DNA of 64,000 bases from Phycomyces nitens (lineage: Eukaryota; Mucoromycota; Mucoromycetes; Mucorales; Phycomycetaceae): NCBI GenBank assembly GCA_022702545.1, contig JAHRBC010000003.1, positions 6,138,001 through 6,202,000 on the forward strand, in the 5' to 3' direction. The translations under genes were made by a program, and so were the position numbers. Within the stretch, counting starts at the first letter, position 1. The number at the start of each line of letters is the position of its first letter. Under the pieces are notes generated by a model, which saw only the letters and a list, made by a program, of their open reading frames with translations, was not told the DNA's origin and did not search any database. Positions 12,320 to 24,700 of the stretch are shown here, piece by piece.

Positions 12320-13925
12320 TCATATCTCTCTTTTATCGTAAATAGCCTTGATGGTAGGGAATCGAAGTGACTTTGAATCGTTTTTGCCCTCAAGTTCCTG
12401 AAAGTACCTTACGGTAGCCACTTTGCCAATTATCAGATCAGGATCCTTTGCATACTGTATGCGCTGCTGAATAGAAAGCCCTGAGCCTACACTGACAGGA
12501 TGGCCTAGTTGTACATGGTCAATAACCCAAACATTGACTGATAATTCATGCCTACCTTTGTGCTCAATGATTACATTTGTCATAACCATCCGGTCTTCTC
12601 CAGTATCAGGCATACGCATCTGACCGGTCTCTATGTTCTTTATGACATACTCATCATCCTCCCACTCCTTGACCTTGAGCATGTTTCGACTGTAGAAAAG
12701 TGTCTCTTTGGTCAGTCTGTGGTTCTGTTGGATCTTGGGTATCCTACCTCCGTCTTCCCTGATAGGGTACATCTTTTCGCAAGATCAAACCTTCCCATCC
12801 ACTATTGACCGAATGTGCGTAGAGGTCTTGAAAGTCATCAAATGTCTCTAGCTTGATCTGCTCTATTATGGCCAGATTTTTCTGCGGCTTCCCAGCAAAC
12901 TTTTTCAACTGTTCTTGCCGTTTGTGAAATGGTATTGTGCCATCACCGATCTTGAACTCTGTGATATCAATAATGTCAAACAATTGATAGACAGGGTTCT
13001 CCATTGACTGGTTGCGAGTTCTGATCTGTCCCACAGCTGCCAGGAAGTCTTCGAGATTGGGATCATCGGTTCGATAGACACACACTTCACCATCCAATAC
13101 AAAACTCGGGTGTTCAGGCTCAAGGCGTCGACGAATTGCTGCTTCCACTTTTTCGAGTGAATTAAAGGGCTTTCCGGTACGAGAAAAGAAGTGGATTTTG
13201 TGGCCTGTGCTGGTCTTCTGGACAAAGGTAATACAACGAACGCCATCGAGTTTTCTGGAACCATACCATTCCGGAGACTTTGAGCTTGTCTGCTCCCAAA
13301 GGTTTGGTTCATATATATTGATAAGAGGCCTTGCGAGGGCTACGCGTAAAGTCTGTGGATTGAATATATCCAAATTGTCCTGAGACGGGTCTCTTTCCAA
13401 TACTCGAGTAATCGTAGTTGTCGATACACCCATCTTTAGATTTCTGTCAATGATGCGCCAGAACATCTGCTGCTGGGCATTGGTTTGACAATTAAGGTTG
13501 TAAAACTGTGAAATTGCATTCAATGCTCCATTTCCAGTCAATTTTCGAGAAGACAACGTATCAATAAGTTCTACAAGGGTATAAGGAGATTCTGAAGATT
13601 CGTTTGGCTCGGTCTGTTTATTAATGTGATCAATTGCACGCTTTGATGTAACGTAATGACGAAGATGAGGATCATAAATTCGTTTGAGGATTGCATGGCA
13701 CCATGTGGCTTCCGACACAATCTTGTGCTTTTCAATGAGACTTGGGGTTTTGTTGACAGTTTCAACCCATTGATTAAAGTTTTCCAGATATTCACTATCT
13801 GTCAATGGGGTACTTGATTCATAGCGTTTGGTGAGATGAATTATTGGTAATCTAAATGGTCTTTGGGCTGTGGGGATTATGCGAGACGAATCGCATGTAA
13901 ATAAGCTAAATGCTCTCCTTAACAT
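12320..13925 (-). CDS. ATP-dependent DNA ligase, probably mitochondrial
   Basis: Exons (descending) 12748-13925 and 12320-12689 encode 515 residues. The adenylation domain has the nucleotidyl-transferase motif RKLDGVR, with Lys at about residue 225 as the AMP acceptor, followed by FVLDGEV and GWEGLILRK. The second exon supplies the end of the catalytic domain (NMLKVKEW) and an OB-fold. An intron with donor GTAGGA and acceptor CTACAG joins QGRR to SRNMLKVK, so the apparent frame break at 12744-12772 is an intron. The N-terminus from the Met at 13925 (MLRRAFSLF...) is Arg/Ser-rich without acids, like a mitochondrial presequence. An in-frame upstream ATG at 14015 exists but adds an atypical stretch. 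The protein is much shorter than Cdc9/LIG1 and has no BRCT or zinc finger. Role in organelle DNA repair is inferred. Confidence 0.88.
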
Positions 13926-14015
13926 GTTTGCAAAAAAATAAAAAAGACGTTCAATTGATCTCTTTGTCTTCCCTACCCCCCCCTTGTCAGTTAAAGATGA
14001 ACCAAGCCACTGCAT

Positions 14016-15597
14016 AGTTTGTGCAACTGCTTTTCTTTTTGGCGTTCTATATGGAGTTTACGGAGTTAGAAAGCCTAAGTAAAAGGCAAAATCTGTAACA
14101 ATTTTTCACTGCTTAAAAGTGTAACAATTTTCACTGCTTAAAAGTGTAACATTTTTTACTGCTTAAAAGTGTAAAGGATTTGTCACGTGTTTCTATTTTA
14201 AATTATTTTTTTATATACTGTAATGTTGGGCCATTGTGGGATCTTTGCTATACACTGCGATATGAACTGCTGGTCTGCTGTGAAGGAGGAGAGTTATATG
14301 CAATGGTGTGTGAGGTGGTTGGAGATAAGGCACGATGGGGGTAGCCACAGTAATGTAGTTGGTGATAGTAAATAGGGGTGTTCTCAATGACTCAGACAAT
14401 ACGAAATGACCAGAGCGACCAATTTCTTACATATCAAAATAAATAGTCACCAGAAAATGTAAACCAGTAAAACCAGTGATCTCGGAATATAGGACGCCTA
14501 TCCAGTCTGAGACTTTAAGTTGTAGACTGGTGTTTTTAATTAATATTTTTGACATAATTTTCAGGTGGATTGCAAGCTAAATTGCCTATAAATGCAAGGG
14601 CATAAAAGCAGAAAAAGGAGAAAAATGTCAAGATTTCTGTAATGTGTGTATATTAAAAAAAAAGATATAAAAAAGCCTAATGATATTTTGATAGGTAAAT
14701 AGTTGGCCAACTCAATTACATATTTCAAGTGGCCTTTTTTCTTTTTTTTAAAAAAATAATAATAGAAGTCAAAAACTTGCTTTTGTACCCTTGGATACAA
14801 AAAAGACATGTAGCTTTAAAGAAATCTCCAAGAATCTAAAAAGATTTGATGGCTACTCTTTAATACATTTCTTTTTATTGGTATCCTATTAGAATATCTC
14901 TGCATTAGACGTTTGGTTCCTTATTCTTTTCAGACGAATCAAAATTAGTTTTCAAATGTTCTGATTACTATTTTTGGACAAAATAGACGAAAAGTTCAGA
15001 CGACAACATTAGTTTTTTTTTCTAAAAATAAATAAATAATTGTCGTACCTGGAGCAATCTATCAGCACAATACACAATATCCAATATCCAATAGCCAGCA
15101 TAAAGCAGTACAATTGTTTATTAAAATTAATGACTATAAAGAGCTATAGTGTTATACCGGTTTCAAGAAAGGGGGTCAAGTTGGGAGGCTGAAAATTAAA
15201 ACCGATAAACCAAATCGAGATAGGCTTTCCTGTGTGTGTATGTGTGTCGTTGATTCTGGTGATGGGATAAAGAATTCTGATACTTTCATGATAGACCACC
15301 AATTCTCTAAAACATTGATACCAGAAAGATTAATTGCAGTGTTTTTCGCTAATGCTGATTTTGATATTTTTGTTATTTTGTAACTCGAATTCTAATTCGC
15401 CTAGATTTATTTTCGTTTGGTCCAAAAAAGGCAAGCCGAGCATTTGAGAATCAACTTTGATTTGTCTAGAATATAAAAAAGTCTCTAATAGGCCAGAAAT
15501 ACCATGACCTTTAGGGATTCTGCCAATTCCCAGCCTGAGGGACACAGATAGAAGGGAAAAAAAGGATAATCTACGAGAATATTCAGTTTATTTGATA
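14016..15597. other. AT-rich intergenic DNA with a small tandem repeat
   Basis: No convincing coding frame. Contains the 25-26 bp tandem repeat at 14094-14170, poly-A/T runs and short ATCCAAT repeats near 15080. It ends at the left boundary of the TIR-flanked element. Confidence 0.5.
14094..14170. repeat. Three-copy 25-26 bp tandem repeat
   Basis: Three near-identical copies of a unit that begins TGTAACAATTTTCACTGC and ends TTAAAAG, followed by the start of a fourth copy. It is non-coding and lies upstream of the DNA ligase gene, within about 250 bp of its start. Confidence 0.85.
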
Positions 15598-15750
15598 CAG
15601 TCGTTCCAACGCCAAAGGGCGGTTTGTTAAAAAAAGTGCGGCTAATAAAATTTCCTAAAGGGCGGTTTTGATTTTTCCAAAAGACGGTTTTGATTCATCC
15701 AAAGGGCGTTTTTTTTTATTCCAAAGGGCAGTTTGTGGACTTTGGTCAAT
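15598..15750 (+). repeat. Left terminal inverted repeat (153 bp) with extra 22-bp units
   Basis: Pairs with 17779-17867 as an inverted repeat, but is about 64 bp longer. The extra length is three 22-23 bp units at 15656-15678, 15679-15700 and 15701-15722, each a variant of AAAGGGCGGTTTTGATT followed by a T-rich end and TCC. The core CAAAGGGCGG also occurs in the outer part of both arms, suggesting iterated transposase-binding sites. Confidence 0.85.
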
Positions 15751-17778
15751 ATTTTGGTCATGTGGAAACATGAATAACTGTGTAAAATATGCATAGGTTT
15801 TTTAAATCTTAAACTTCAATCTTACAAAGCTCTGTTTTTCATATTTTTGATAAGCTATAGAAAAACAAAAATCAGCATTAACAGGTATTTGTTATTCATG
15901 TCCCACATGCACATCAATATTCCAAACCATCGAGCTATTCGGTGTGCATTTGAAGCCCCATCACCACTCCATTACACTCCTCTTCCCTCCACACTCTTCT
16001 ACCTTTCCTCTTCCTCTCCAGCCGCTCCTTAGTGCCAGTTCACATATCCTCCTGTCCACCCTTCCGTTATCCGTTCGTCTTTCGCCCACTACTGCTCTCA
16101 CCCTCCCCCTTCATGTCATATGGACCTTTCTCCCTCCCTTTGCTATCCCTCAGTGGAACCACAAAGGTCTCTTTGTCCACCACGCATTCATGATCAACCC
16201 CCGAGGAGTGCTATGTCGTCGACCGACACATAGCTTCAGACATGCCAAAAACCGTCTCCTTGCTTTCTTCCGTCACCTTGATGAAGCCAAGATCGTTCTT
16301 TGGCCTTGGTTTGTCTCCCTTCTCCTACCACGCAATCCAGAATCGCCTTGCCCCCACATGGTCTGTCTCAGACGCTGCTGCCCTCCTCAGTCACACTCGA
16401 CTCTCCTTATCCGCCACAACTCATGCCATTTGGCGAGCTCACTGGACCTTTATCATTGACAACACTCCAATGTTAGTAGCGCCCATTGTGGCTAGAATCA
16501 TCAAAAGTATTCAGAAAACACACCCCACTGTAATTGAAAAATGCATCTCTGAACACTCTCGTATTGAATCTATTCCTTTGAAACGAAGTTTTTATGATAT
16601 GTATTCAGAGGGAAAGCTTTGCACCAAATGAAATATTTTGCTGTTCAATTACTGGCTGGATCCATTATCAACAACGCGATCAACAATGAAACTATTATGG
16701 TCAACACCATTGAAGTTTACGACAGAAAGAAAATTGTCGACATACATCGAGAACAATTTGGAAACAAAAAGCACAACGCCATCCCAGCTTCATTACCATC
16801 CTCATGCAAGACTAGATACTTTGACGTGTGACCTACAACCCTTAATAGCAAAGGTGGACCGACGCTGATTATTGGCACACAGACATTCAATGCTCTTATC
16901 ACTTCTTCTATTCGATTGGACCAAACGACAAGACCAAGCGTGGGTGGCGTAACAACAAACTCAATAAGTATTTACTTGGATGAAGAATCTATCGAAAAAG
17001 CAAAAAGTCTAGCTGAGAACATCAATGCGACATTAGACAGCAACGCTAACATCATGAATAAACTTTGGCAGTTGAGCACAAAGTTCGACAAACCATCATC
17101 ATACTATCTATGGTGATCCAGCCTTATTAATGTATATTCTACATATACATAATCTATAATTACAGATTAGCTGAGAGCTAATAAGGTACGATGGATGAAT
17201 TATAGCAATGCATCAGAATAATAGTAACATGGACGTTGAGCTCAGAAGCTTACTTCATTTAATATATTAATGTGATAAAAGACCCCACGTATCAGGAAGT
17301 CCAAGATAGTTTGTAACAGCAGATTGAAAGAGTATATAAAGAGCGGCACATTTTGTATCTTAATAAAGACAAGCTTATATACAGTCTCAGAGTACCCACT
17401 TACTGTCTATATCTCCATTACTATTTTTTATTGTTTTAATACCCTAAAACACAGCATAATAGACGGATGAAAAATGGATGAAGCTGTGGTGATCCAGCTA
17501 TGCTATTGTCATATAAATGCACATATGTCTATATCAAAGTAGTTTAGTAACTATTAACTTGTCTATACAGTATGTACATTATTAAATGATTAAAGATAAT
17601 AATCATGCCAATAATAAATACAGCCAGTACTAGTGGGCTAGTCAATATTAGTCATAATGGCACGGCACTGGCTATTCGGTGAGTTGGTATAAATTTGTGT
17701 GTTCTTTCGAGTGCTTTAACTAATAGAAACAGACCCTACATTTCTGATTATTTAATCCTTTTTGTCATATTTTCAAAC

Positions 17779-17867
17779 ATTGACCAAAGTCCACAAACTG
17801 CCCTTTGGGAAAATTTATTAGCTGCACTTTTTTTTTAACAAACCGCCCTTTGGTGTTGGAACGACTG
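17779..17867 (-). repeat. Right terminal inverted repeat (89 bp)
   Basis: Reverse complement of the left arm, with a few mismatches and longer T-run, but lacking the three extra 22-bp units. It is followed by TA at 17868-17869. Confidence 0.85.
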
Positions 17868-18525
17868 TAAACGTTTTTGATCCCATTTAAGTTGAGTTCC
17901 CAACCCTTTAAAATAGCATTACACAAGGTTGGAATCTTGTCAAGTTCATTCCATCCAAATATATATATAATATATATAATATATATATATAATATATATA
18001 TATATAGTGATGGTGTAATCTAGTCAGTTGATCCAGACATTGTTACAGCTAGATATCAAGCACAAATACACGATCCTGTTGCCTTGTATCTGATTGAATA
18101 TTAGATATTTATTAGTGCGTACAAGAACCACTGGATCATACAATAAAGAGGTATTTGTTTTAGCTTATATACAGCGTGGGAATTAGCTTTTTTGGCTTTG
18201 AATATTTGTATCATCAATAGCAATAGCAAACCATATTTTAATATTACATCTTTCTATTTCAACTACAGTATATAAACAAATATTATGCACTTTCCAAGGG
18301 TCCTGTGTGTCGAGTTGGGATTTAGATCTAAAATACAAAAAAAAAGCCATTAAATTCTGTTTAAGCTTCACCATAAGAAAGAGTTATAATATTGTACCAA
18401 ATAGTCTTTTTTTTAATAAAAAAAAAGTTGAATTAAATTAGCACTCCCAGGAGTGTGTGGGTGGGTGTGTATATATATTTTTTTCTTTAGTGATCTTTTT
18501 TTTTGTATGAGGGTGTGTTTAGTGT
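17868..18525. other. Intergenic region with long TA microsatellite
   Basis: Flank of the transposon. A (TA)n-rich tract runs from about 17960 to 18007. No gene seen; the right end is the 3' flank of the HSF gene. Confidence 0.5.
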
Positions 18526-20631
18526 TTATAAGCAGCTGGTGTGTCGATTTGGACCCATGGAGAGTTCGATTTTAGTAGATATATTCGATGTGGTTGCTGC
18601 CGCTGTCATGGCTGCAGCGGTTGCGATTCGAGAAGCATTACTGACTACGCACTGCGTAGATGGGATGGGCCAAGAAGATTGGTGTTGGTATAGAGTAGAT
18701 TGTTTAATGGGCATACTAGTGGGCCCACTTGCCTGGCTTCTGAAATGCACATTAGACTGGGCACCAAAAGGCGGATCAGCCATGGTTTGAAAGGGAGTAA
18801 AATCAGATAGAGGGGTAAATACATCGTATGACGGCGTGTCCGTAAGAGTGATGTGCGATGGCCTGGCCTGGATATTCGACTCTTGCTTCATGTCTTCTAA
18901 GTGGCTCTTTGGTAGATAGCCTTTAATTGACTGTGGGTAATGTGAATTGGTGAGGGAGGTTGGGGTTGTGGCAGTGGCAGTGGTGGTCATTGTGCAGTCT
19001 TCTGCAGCGGGTTGGCTCCCATAGGCTGTAGTGGTTCCTATTGTGGTATTCACTGTTCCGCAAATCGTGTTTTGCTTCATTATCTGCTCCTGGCTTTGGT
19101 CCATCGACTGAATCGCTGCACAAAGATCATCAATTTGTGCTTGTTGTGCTTCTAGTTTGCTATGGGTCTCCTGCATCTGAGTAGTAAAAGCGTGCTGCAT
19201 TGCTTCATAGGTTCGTTTTTGATAGATCACTTGCTTACACAGCTGTAGTTCCCGATAAGTCAGGCTAGCTGGTTTTGTCTGAGCCGAGCCGTATTGCAGT
19301 AGCATCATTGAATCGGCTATGTTGATGTCCGTATCAGGAACGCTGTGAGAAGCACTCAAGGATCGAGTATCCTGGAGTTCCGGACAGGATCCTTGGCGGA
19401 ACAGACGCGTTGTTTCCTTGTGGCTCTCAAAATCGAGTGGCTGTAGCGTTGTTCCCGACAGCCTATCCGAAGAAGGCGATCTTCTTGAACCCTCGTTGCC
19501 TGATATTTCGTTGGCATGGTTACCATAGTCGATCTCGGTCCCGGACTCGTCTCCTGATTCGACATTGATGATTGTCTCGACATCTTCTGCAGCCTTGACC
19601 CGTTTCCGCCGAGAGTAGCGAGGTGTCTTGCGACGGATGAGGTAGAATAGATCGCGCCGACCTGGGCGGAAGTATGGGTGATACCATCGACAAGTTTCCT
19701 TATCCTTACTATCTTTTGATTTTCTAGCGTCTGTATCCCGTTGGAAACCATATATCTATTTTAGAAAAGGTTAATTTGGATTAGGCAGGAAAGATGATTG
19801 TCTCTTGTTACATTCAGTTGTCGCACAAAAGACGCAAACTTGCAATGCTTGAATAACTTGGGCAAGACATTTTCTGTGAATTCTAAAGCGACATTGAGCA
19901 CAGACTAGAGCACCGTCATGGCTGGCCAGTTAACTTACTTGGTATGCATTCTATTATAAACATGTCTACCCCGTTGTGATTGCACCAGTGGGCGTATTTT
20001 TGCCCCTCATCTGGCGCCTGTAGACTTCTTTTTTAAGGAACACATATTAGATTATAGTGAATCAGTCTTTTTGAAATCCCAAAACTTCATATTAGTCTCA
20101 CATAACAACGTACTGATAAAGTTTCGAGACAAACCCAGCAATCCCACGTTCGGTCGTATTCATCTCTTGTGAGTGGAGGTCTGCAAATGAGTTGTCGATG
20201 GAGCAATCTGGGATGGTCCAGTAAGATGATATTGGCTGGAGAGGAATGGTTTGGTTGGTTGGATGTCGGTTGGAAAGCAAAAAGTTTCTATCTACAGCGT
20301 TACTGCCAACTTCAGGGGCCTGCCGGCAGTAGGATTCGGTCGGAGACGCCAGGTCAGGGTGGCAATCCATGCCAAACGAAGGGTAGATGGCAAAATTAGG
20401 AATATGGATTGGGTGCGAGCTGCGATCTCTTTTTTGGTGAGAGTGGTGATGAGAACGTGATGTAAGAGATATGAGGCTGTCTTGAAGTGGCTGTGAAAAT
20501 TGGGTTGACTGGAAATGGCCTGTGGTAGCCGAAATACGTGGCAATGGGTCTGCAAAGTATTCCACGTATTCTGCATTCTCCTGGCCACCCTCGTGGCTAT
20601 CAGGATCGGTTTGCTGGCTGTAGAGTGTCAT
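18526..20631 (-). CDS. HSF-type DNA-binding transcription factor
   Basis: Exons (descending) 20107-20631, 19939-20017, 19812-19882, 18526-19755 encode 634 residues. The HSF DNA-binding domain spans about 165-285: helix 1 AGFVSKLYQYV, then YAHWCNHNGVDMFII, the recognition-helix signature FKHCKFASFVRQLNIYGF, and HPYFRPGRRDLFYLIRRK. A basic stretch (RYSRRKR) and a predicted coiled coil around LTYRELQLCKQVIYQKRTY follow, then a Ser/Thr/Gln-rich tail as in activation regions. All three introns fall inside the DNA-binding domain. The first donor is uncertain: GTTATG at 20106 is used here, GTTGTT three bases earlier also keeps frame. The family covers Hsf1, Sfl1 and Mga1-like factors; I cannot tell which. 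It would act in the nucleus on heat-shock or morphogenesis genes. Confidence 0.9.
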
Positions 20632-21749
20632 ATTCTTGAATTTTGTTATGCTAGGTGCGATCTGGTTACAATTTCTTTTTTAGGAAATGTTAGTTGGACA
20701 GCAATATTAACGGTATTTTGTAGATCGAATGAAGAGAAGGAAAGAAAGAGGAAAGAAAGAGAAAGAAAAGGAAGAAGAAAAGGAAGGGGAAAAGAGCATG
20801 AAGAAGGGGTGCGTGTTTAAGCAAAACCAGAGTTTATCCTATTCTGGGCTCGAATTCAGGTTATAAAAGATATCACACACAGATATATATATACACATAT
20901 ATATATACATATATATATAATATAATACATAATATGAATACACACATATATATATATATATATTATATCATGTATTAAAATCTTGTAATATTTCCTAAAA
21001 ACCTACGCATGGCATCGCAGGAATACATTTGTATTGTATACTTGCAAATGCAACATACTGCACTTGGATGTTGGGGCGACTGAGGCTTAGAATGATAGTA
21101 ACCATGGCAATAATGGTGACAGAATGCGACTATGGAGTTGATTCCTTGAGGTTTCCTTTTTCAAAAGAGTTTGGAACAATTTAAGCACTCATCAGAAATG
21201 TAAGCAATTGTTAATATACATTATTTTTGGTTAAAGGAAAGGGGCCATGAAATCCTAATCAAGATATGAATCTATTATTATGAGCAAAATGTCGAAAGCT
21301 TAAAAATCAATTCTGCACACAAAAACACACATCACTTCTCTTTGGCATCCAAGCACAATCCTCAGGGGTACAACTAGAAATACAAAACTCACTTTTCCTT
21401 GCCTCCATAGATTGAAAATACTCGTGCCATTGCATAGTATATAGTCCTGCATTTCTATTCTACAAAGGATCCAGAAGCGCCACCAAACTGTCAATACCAA
21501 GGCATTCGAATCTGTTATTCTTTTGGGTTTCCTTTTATTGCCAATTTCACCCCCTGCTATTAAATATATATATACATACATGGATACATACATGGATACA
21601 TACGTTTATGCATACATGCATACATACGCACATAGATACATGCATACATATATATACATATCTATCTAAGTGTGTAGTGCTCAGTTGGCTTCAATTGCAT
21701 TGCATTCACAAAGTAAAGGATTGGTCTTTATGATATTTATTTGAATACA
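20632..21749. other. Intergenic region with TA and TACA microsatellites
   Basis: Contains the HSF promoter (purine-rich GAAAGAAAGA tract near 20730-20810), a TA/CA microsatellite at about 20880-20965 and an ATACATGG/TACATACA array at 21561-21668. No supported gene. Confidence 0.5.
21561..21668. repeat. Imperfect TACA/ATACATGG microsatellite
   Basis: Interspersed TATATA, TACATACA, GGATACATACAT and GCATACATGCATACA units. Non-coding, in the 3' flank of the P5B ATPase gene. Confidence 0.8.
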
Positions 21750-24700
21750 CTACAAGTTAATAATCCCCATCTCTTCACCAACTCTTTTGTATATCTTGCG
21801 CTGAGGCTTGCCAACAGGTGAATAATCACTCTTTGATCGCAAAAATCGCATTATCTGTGATAGCCAACCTGCCAAACGAAGAAACACATACTTCTCACAT
21901 GTGTAACTAATGACCAGATTAACCACAGCAAGAAATATAACAAACACTCGGAAACCGAATGGAATTGTCTCTAGCTCAAGAAGTTCCCTAAGGAACTCGT
22001 TTGGATACAACACACACCACACGGTCAGAGCCACCAGCACCACCAGTGTCAAGACGAGCCGGCCTACAGGACAAGGTTAGCAAACACAATCGAGTCATTT
22101 TTGTATTTTTTTTATTTTTACCATTTGTCCACAGCGGTTTCCGATAGGGTGGTCCTACACTAAACACTACGGCCACTAGAATGTATTGGAAACTCGAAAG
22201 CAAAAACAAAACCGTATTCTCGTAACACATAATATTTTCACCGTCCGGATCAAACACAGGTGGTACATACCTAGATACTTATTGTTCAGTTGAAAGTTCT
22301 TCATATTAATAAATGTATAAATATATTTATATATTACCAATCCTGCTGGTGCACGGCCCAGTATGCAATGAATTGGAATCCCGAGTTGATCACTATCTGG
22401 CCAACAAGTGATGTGAGGACCTTCTTGGATACTAGACTGGCAGTGGGCCTCTTTTGGTAGAGGTGAGGCCATGCAGCTGTGTAGCCCACTAATCACATGT
22501 CTGTAAGTTGCCTAGCTTCAAACTTTCTTGTTAAAAAAGAAAGAAAGAAAACTTACTGTAGACCGCTATAGGCAAAATAAGGAATAGATCGATGTAGAGG
22601 AACTGGAAATCACCCAGATTGCTTCCAAAGGCGTACAAGAGAGTGACCGAAGTGAATTGGATGATGCTGTAGAGAGCCATGTATTTGAAGCAGCTGAAAC
22701 TGGTCACCAATGCTGCTCTTCCCTCTCTAGAACCCCCCCTTTTTTAGAACACACAATGTCGATTTGAGGGTCTGCTTACTTTATCACATCAATTACACAA
22801 TTGATATCCATCGTGTTACTCGTAAAAGGTGCAGCCACAGATGCCTCTGCCTCTGAAAGCGAAATGCCAATGTCGCCTGCCTTGAGGGCTCCACAGTCAT
22901 TGGCACCATCACCGCAAAATCCAACGCAGTACCCAATGTTCTGTAGTTCAACTACCAATTCTGCCTTTTCATCGGGAGACATGCGTGCATATACAGCTCC
23001 TTTGACCAACATTCGATGGAGCAGCTCGACCGGCGCATGGTCTACAACCCACCGGAATGCCTCTCCTGTGACAGCCAGATGGTAGGCCTGTTCGTTTCCA
23101 TAGGGCTGGCTGTAGTAATCGGCGGTTCTTCTGCGCGGCTATATATACACACCCACAAGAGTTTAATGAGATTCTGAATACCCCCCCCCCCCCCTTTTTT
23201 TTTTTTGTATTTCTCGGTTTACCTGCAATGTATCTCTGTCGAGTTCATCGCCTTCATGCAGCACGCTTTCCCATGTCAATTGAGAGTCTGGCTCGGTTGA
23301 GGAACCCTTTAAGAATTTTGGAATGTAGATCTCAGAGCCTTGATCGACCAGACCACACTCTCTGGATACGCTGACAGCTGTCAATACGTTGTCTCCTACA
23401 CAACATCGTCAATTTACTCCATGGCCAGACAATGAGCTTACCTGTACACATGATCTGCCTAATGTTTGCACTGCGCAATGTTGCGATCGCAGAAATCGTG
23501 CGTGGTTTCAACTTGTTCTCAAAAATAATAAATCCTAAAAATGTCAAATTCGATTCAACATCTTGTCTACATTTCAAAACCCAAAACAAAACAAAACAAA
23601 ACAAAAAATCAGCTTCAACAAAGAAAAAACCCTCTCTCTTTTTTTACTATACATATACACATATACATAGATATATAATGTCTCTAGACTTACCTTTTCA
23701 ACTTGTGCAACTTGTGCCATTTGACATCTTCTAATTGACGAGAAGCACACGCAATCACACGGTATCCACGATGGGTGTACCAGTACAACCTCTCCTGGAA
23801 GTCAGCAGGCACTGTGCAATAATTGTCAAAAAGGGTTGCACCACACAACAAGGTAAGAACTCACTTGTCTCTGGGCGGCATATATCGACCATAACCTCTG
23901 GGGCTCCCTTTACAAACACTTCCATACATGGGTTGGCCAGTCTCCTCACAATCACACTCATGCGCCGCAACGCAGACACGAATTCAAAGGAGTGAATGAT
24001 GCCAAACTCAATCGGTGGAGTCTCTAGGCGATCGGTGGGGAGGACCAACTCATGTCGCCCACCAGGTGGTCGGACAACAGTAGGCATGATGCCGACCTTG
24101 GCAATCTTTTTAGCCTGTGATCCCAGCAGCTCGCTTGTCGTTGGCTTGAGATCTGAAGAGGATATTCCATTGCTTTCCTCTAGTTCCCAGCGTGTGAACT
24201 CAAACATCTTGAGGTCCAATGGATCACCCAGCAGCTCTCCTCTCACGATCTTGAGGGAGTGGCAGGTGGTCATGGTCCGCAAGATCCTTGACTCTGTAGA
24301 CACATCAGACTCACTGTTGGGATCCACCCTGGCCACACTGTCAGTCTCTTGGCCAAAGAGCTTTGTACCATCAGCACGCGTCTCTACGGCGCGAATGCTG
24401 TAGATATCAAGCCCATCTTCGGTCAAGGTGCCAGTCTTATCAAAGCACATGCAGTCAATCTTGCCTCCCATATTGACTCTGGGTGGAGATATGCAAAAGA
24501 TTCCAATCTTCTTGAGGCGACTGATGGCAAAGCTGGTTCCGATTGACATTGTGGCAGGCAATGCAGGGGGGACGACAATCGTAATCAAGTCCAGAGCACG
24601 TAGAATCATAGTGGTTGTATCGATGCCCAGTCGAATAAAGTTGACCGACGATAACATAAATCCAAAGACAGCTATTCATAATGTACATACATATCTTTAG

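Larger units (their letters stand above)
15598..17867. mobile_element. TIR-flanked DNA transposon, about 2.27 kb, TA target duplication, degenerate interior
   Basis: The element starts CAGTCGTTCCAAC and ends with its reverse complement GTTGGAACGACTG; each end is flanked by TA, the duplication made by Tc1/mariner-type transposases. The inverted arms match well inward to the shared GTTTGTGGACTTTGGTCAAT (left arm 15598-15750, right arm 17779-17867). I recognise no transposase. The interior holds broken frames (about 15944-16631, 16638-16868, 16916-17116). One contains THAIWRAHWTFIIDNTPM, which vaguely recalls the C-terminal tail of fungal non-LTR reverse transcriptases. It is therefore probably a non-autonomous or decayed copy, possibly with a captured fragment. 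The superfamily assignment rests on the TA duplication and CAGT ends only. Confidence 0.82.

Noticed and set aside
12744..12772. Apparent frameshift in the DNA ligase
   Set aside because: A 58-bp intron (GTAGGA...CTACAG) explains it and restores QGRRSRNMLKVK.
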